A DNA stretch of 64,000 nt from Anticarsia gemmatalis (taxonomy: Eukaryota > Arthropoda > Insecta > Lepidoptera > Erebidae): positions 8,285,124-8,349,123 of the forward strand of contig NC_134775.1 in assembly GCF_050436995.1 (NCBI RefSeq), written 5' to 3'. Position numbers and translations under genes: made by a program. Of the stretch, positions 61,601 through 64,000 are shown piece after piece. The notes beneath the pieces were generated by a model. It ran no database searches. It was not told the DNA's origin and saw only the letters and a list, made by a program, of their open reading frames with translations. Each line of letters begins with the position of its first letter. Positions within the stretch are counted from its first letter, which is position 1.

Positions 61601-61889
61601 CTTACGTCGCCTACCTGCGGCGGACGAGCGCGTTGCGAGAACAAAAGACTGCGATAAGGATTCATAGAATAGTGAAAAATATTGCAAATCATTATCGTGA
61701 ACTGTGATTTATTAAATTGTTATAAACGAAAACATAGCTTAGTGCTTATAATCTTCAGTGCGTGATCGGATTACGAGAATTCTACAAATAAGTACTAGTG
61801 CTAACCACGTGCAACATACCCACTACTCGTGAAAAAGCGGTTAAATCTTGAATTATCCTGTGTGGGACGCTTATTTTACGAACATTACG

Positions 61890-62507
61890 ATGGAGGATCT
61901 TCTGGTGTATCAAATTGAACTATTAGACAATTTAAGGAATGCGGAAAAGAACTACAAGAAGTCACCTAAATGATAGGATTAAGAGATCTTACTTGGAAAC
62001 AAGGTTGGAAATGCTTGAAGAACTTTGGACTAACTTTAAAGATGGTCATAAAAGTATTATACTGAATATAACCAGTGAAGAGCAGAGAAAAATTCCGTAC
62101 TTTACGGAAAATATATATGACGTGTTTCAAGAGTTATACGTGCAATACAATCAGCTATTAAGGAAGCTCTTCAGCCGTTCCTGGATGCAGCACGGCAACT
62201 TTCATTGCCTAATCCTTCTGAAGGTCAAGGGTCATATTCTTCATCTTCGGACAGTAATGAAATTAAATTACCACGCATAAAACTACCCACATTCAGCGGT
62301 AAATATGAGGAATGGCAGACATTTTACGACTTATTTTCTTCGCTCATTCATAAGAATACGAAACTGTCTCCAGTACAGAAGCTACATTACTTGAAAAGTA
62401 ATCCTACCGGCGAACCAGAAGCGATGTTACGCAATTACAATACGACCGATGCAAACTACGCTGAAGCTTGGAACGAGTTAATGCTACAGTATAACAACAA
62501 GAGATAA
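61890..62507 (+). pseudogene. BEL/Pao gag, N-terminal part
   Basis: The ATG at 61890 opens MEDLLVYQIELLDNL and runs to a TGA at 61971. The true sequence continues one frame over (RTTRSHLNDRIKRSYLETRL, LEELWTNFKDGHKSIIL), then shifts again to the frame at 62205: LPRIKLPTFSGKYEEWQTFY, DLFSSLIHKNTKLS, QKLHYLKSNPTGEPEAM, the Pao gag signature (DUF1759). A TAA at 62505-62507 follows NNKR. So there are two frameshifts and one stop within gag. Confidence 0.8.
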
Positions 62508-64000
62508 AATTGTAATACCATATTAAGAGTTCTTTTTACACTAAAATCTATACATACTGAATCGGCGAGTTGTATAAGACATCTAGTAGACACTACTTCG
62601 ACGTGTTTAAAGACATTAAAAAACTTAAACGTGGAGACTGATAAGTGGGATTTGATTATCAACTACCTAACCGTATCCAAGCTGGATCCTGAGTCATTCA
62701 AGCTGTGGGAACAACATGTCAGCGCAAGTTACAAGGGTGATCTTCCTGCTTGGCAAGATTTGAAACTTTTCTTGGAATCAAGATTCAGAGCTTTAGAGAT
62801 GATCGAGACTAACAAGACAAAGACATTGCAACCTAAACCGGCAACTAAACCTAAGGTCTTTCATGCGAATGTTCTTCGATATAGAAAAGAAAGTGAAGTT
62901 AAATGTGTACTATGTGAAAGCGACCATTACATCTATCATTGCAAAACATTCGCCGATATGACTACGAAAGAACGACAGGACAGTGTACAGAAGAATAAGC
63001 TTTGTTTCAACTGCCTCGCGCCATCGCATACGGTGAATAAGTGTCGTCAATCAACGTGCTGCAAACGATGTGGACGTCGGCATCACTCCCTTCTACACAT
63101 CGAGAGAGAGCGGAACACCGAGAAGTCAGGCGAGATGACAACCATGTCTGAAGGTACCGTTCTTGGGACGTCAGATGGTAAGTCTAATCCTTTGTCAAAC
63201 GATACTCACATTGTTTCCAATTTTTCAAGCGAGCATATTAAAACAAATACTGTGTTATTGGCTACTGCTCAAGTATTAGTTAATAGTAAGAATGGTTGTA
63301 ACCATATCATTAGGGCTTTGTTAGACCAAGGGTCGCAAGCATCATTTGTATCTGAAGCGACTGTTCAATTACTAAATCTTCAACGTTATTCGGTAAGTGG
63401 TTGGGTGTCTGGACTGGGAGAAGGGCAAACGAGAATTAAATACATGGTTTCACTCTGCGTGAAATCACGCCACCATCCCAATAAATCAATCAATGTAAAT
63501 GCGTATGTACTGCGTTCAGTAACAACGATGTTACCCACCAATGATCTCAGCATTCTCGACTGGACACAATTTCAAGAACTGGAGTTGGCAGATCCAGGAT
63601 GCACAACACCGGGTAAAATAGATATTTTACTTGGAGCTGAAGTTTATGGCGACATTCTGTTAGATGGCATTATTAAGCATCCTCTAGGAAATTTAGTGGC
63701 TCAAAATACAATCCTAGGGTGGGTGATATCTGGCAGGGTGACGCAAGAAGCTACGTCAGCAAGGAAACACGTCACTAGCCTACATGTGCAGGTAAGGGAC
63801 GACGAGCTACTCAAACAATTTTGGGAAATAGAGAGGGAACCTAACAATTTACAAAGGAAACTTTCAAAGGAAGAAATAAAGTGTGAAGAATTTTATGAAG
63901 AAACAACAATCAGAGACCATGAAGGAAGCTTTATAGTTAGATTACCATTTCAAACTGAAGACCCCGAATGTCAATATGGTGGATTGAGAGAGATAGCTCT
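62508..64000 (+). pseudogene. BEL/Pao gag C-terminus and protease, open to the window edge
   Basis: The same frame is open for 1,493 nt. The gag end has LDPESFKLWEQHVSASYKG and Cys/His knuckles (CVLCESDHYIYHC, LCFNCLAPSHTVNKC, CCKRCGRRHHSLLH). The aspartic protease follows with ALLDQGSQASFVSEATVQLL, then ILLGAEVYGDILLDGIIKHP and NTILGWVISG. The last part (LLKQFWEIE, EEFYEETT, GSFIVRLPF) is the conserved run-up to RT, which lies beyond the window. Confidence 0.85.

Larger units (their letters stand above)
61387..64000 (+). mobile_element. BEL/Pao LTR retrotransposon, 5' half (continues past the window)
   Basis: 5' LTR of about 193 bp starting TGTCTAAGCG, then a primer-binding site, a gag frame and protease. 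The coding frame is still open at the last base of the window. The element interrupts the LINE endonuclease at 61386. The gag region carries two frameshifts and a stop, so this copy is not intact. Confidence 0.85.

Noticed and set aside
1..64000. tRNA, rRNA or conserved host genes
   Set aside because: No cloverleaf-like or rRNA-like sequence was noticed, and every recognisable protein belongs to a mobile element. A covariance-model scan was not possible.

Overview
The window is a 64 kb stretch of transposable elements from an insect genome, most likely a moth or butterfly (Lepidoptera). The pointers are a short Helitron family with A|T insertion sites, a Lepidoptera-type SINE, and the mixture of R1, LOA, Jockey and CR1-like LINEs with Transib, Harbinger, Polinton, Gypsy and BEL/Pao elements. 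I see no convincing host gene, rRNA, tRNA or CRISPR array. Nearly every long reading frame belongs to a mobile element, and most are broken.

Layout from left to right. 1-2467: Jockey-superfamily LINE relic (+). 2468-4167: internally deleted hAT transposase relic (-). 4168-7582: mostly non-coding, with two Helitron copies, a 22-bp-stem hairpin and an inverted repeat. 7583-15632: a transposase-like gene of uncertain superfamily (+), split by a 6.07 kb R1-clade LINE (-) flanked by a 15-bp target duplication. 16430-18612: a hAT terminus and a LINE fragment (+) split by an 837-bp element with an 8-bp target duplication and dense GCATAA/TTATGC arrays. 20023-23842: Transib transposon (RAG1-related transposase, -) with long inverted repeats, a 5-bp target duplication and a nested SINE.

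24100-26116: Penelope-like element (-). 26117-28152: 5'-truncated R1-clade LINE (+). 28787-39600: pieces of one transposon family with a helix-turn-helix N-terminus and a DDE-type C-terminus, including a foldback element with arms of about 0.5 kb. Within this stretch a CR1/Jockey-like LINE (-) is split by a Gypsy element (30702-35914, -), whose pol gene is split in turn by a Helitron. 39613-39950: Harbinger-type MITE. 40187-42770: Jockey LINE (-) carrying a possible solo LTR. 42960-47815: RNase-H-encoding LOA/I-group LINE (-) interrupted by two nested Helitrons.

47820-49006: LINE ORF1 with a PHD-like finger (+). 49304-50544: non-autonomous Harbinger-like element. About 49230-60217: Polinton/Maverick remnant (-) encoding a PLA2-like protein, chromodomain integrase, a conserved structural-type protein, packaging ATPase and protein-primed DNA polymerase B. 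A LINE with intact ORF1 and ORF2 (+) is inserted in it. 60218-61386: LINE fragment (+). 61387-64000: 5' half of a BEL/Pao element (+), running off the window.

The main biological content is the nesting. At several sites the older element's reading frame continues across the empty insertion site, so the insertion order and exact boundaries can be read directly. Family names rest on motifs read by eye; no database search was run.
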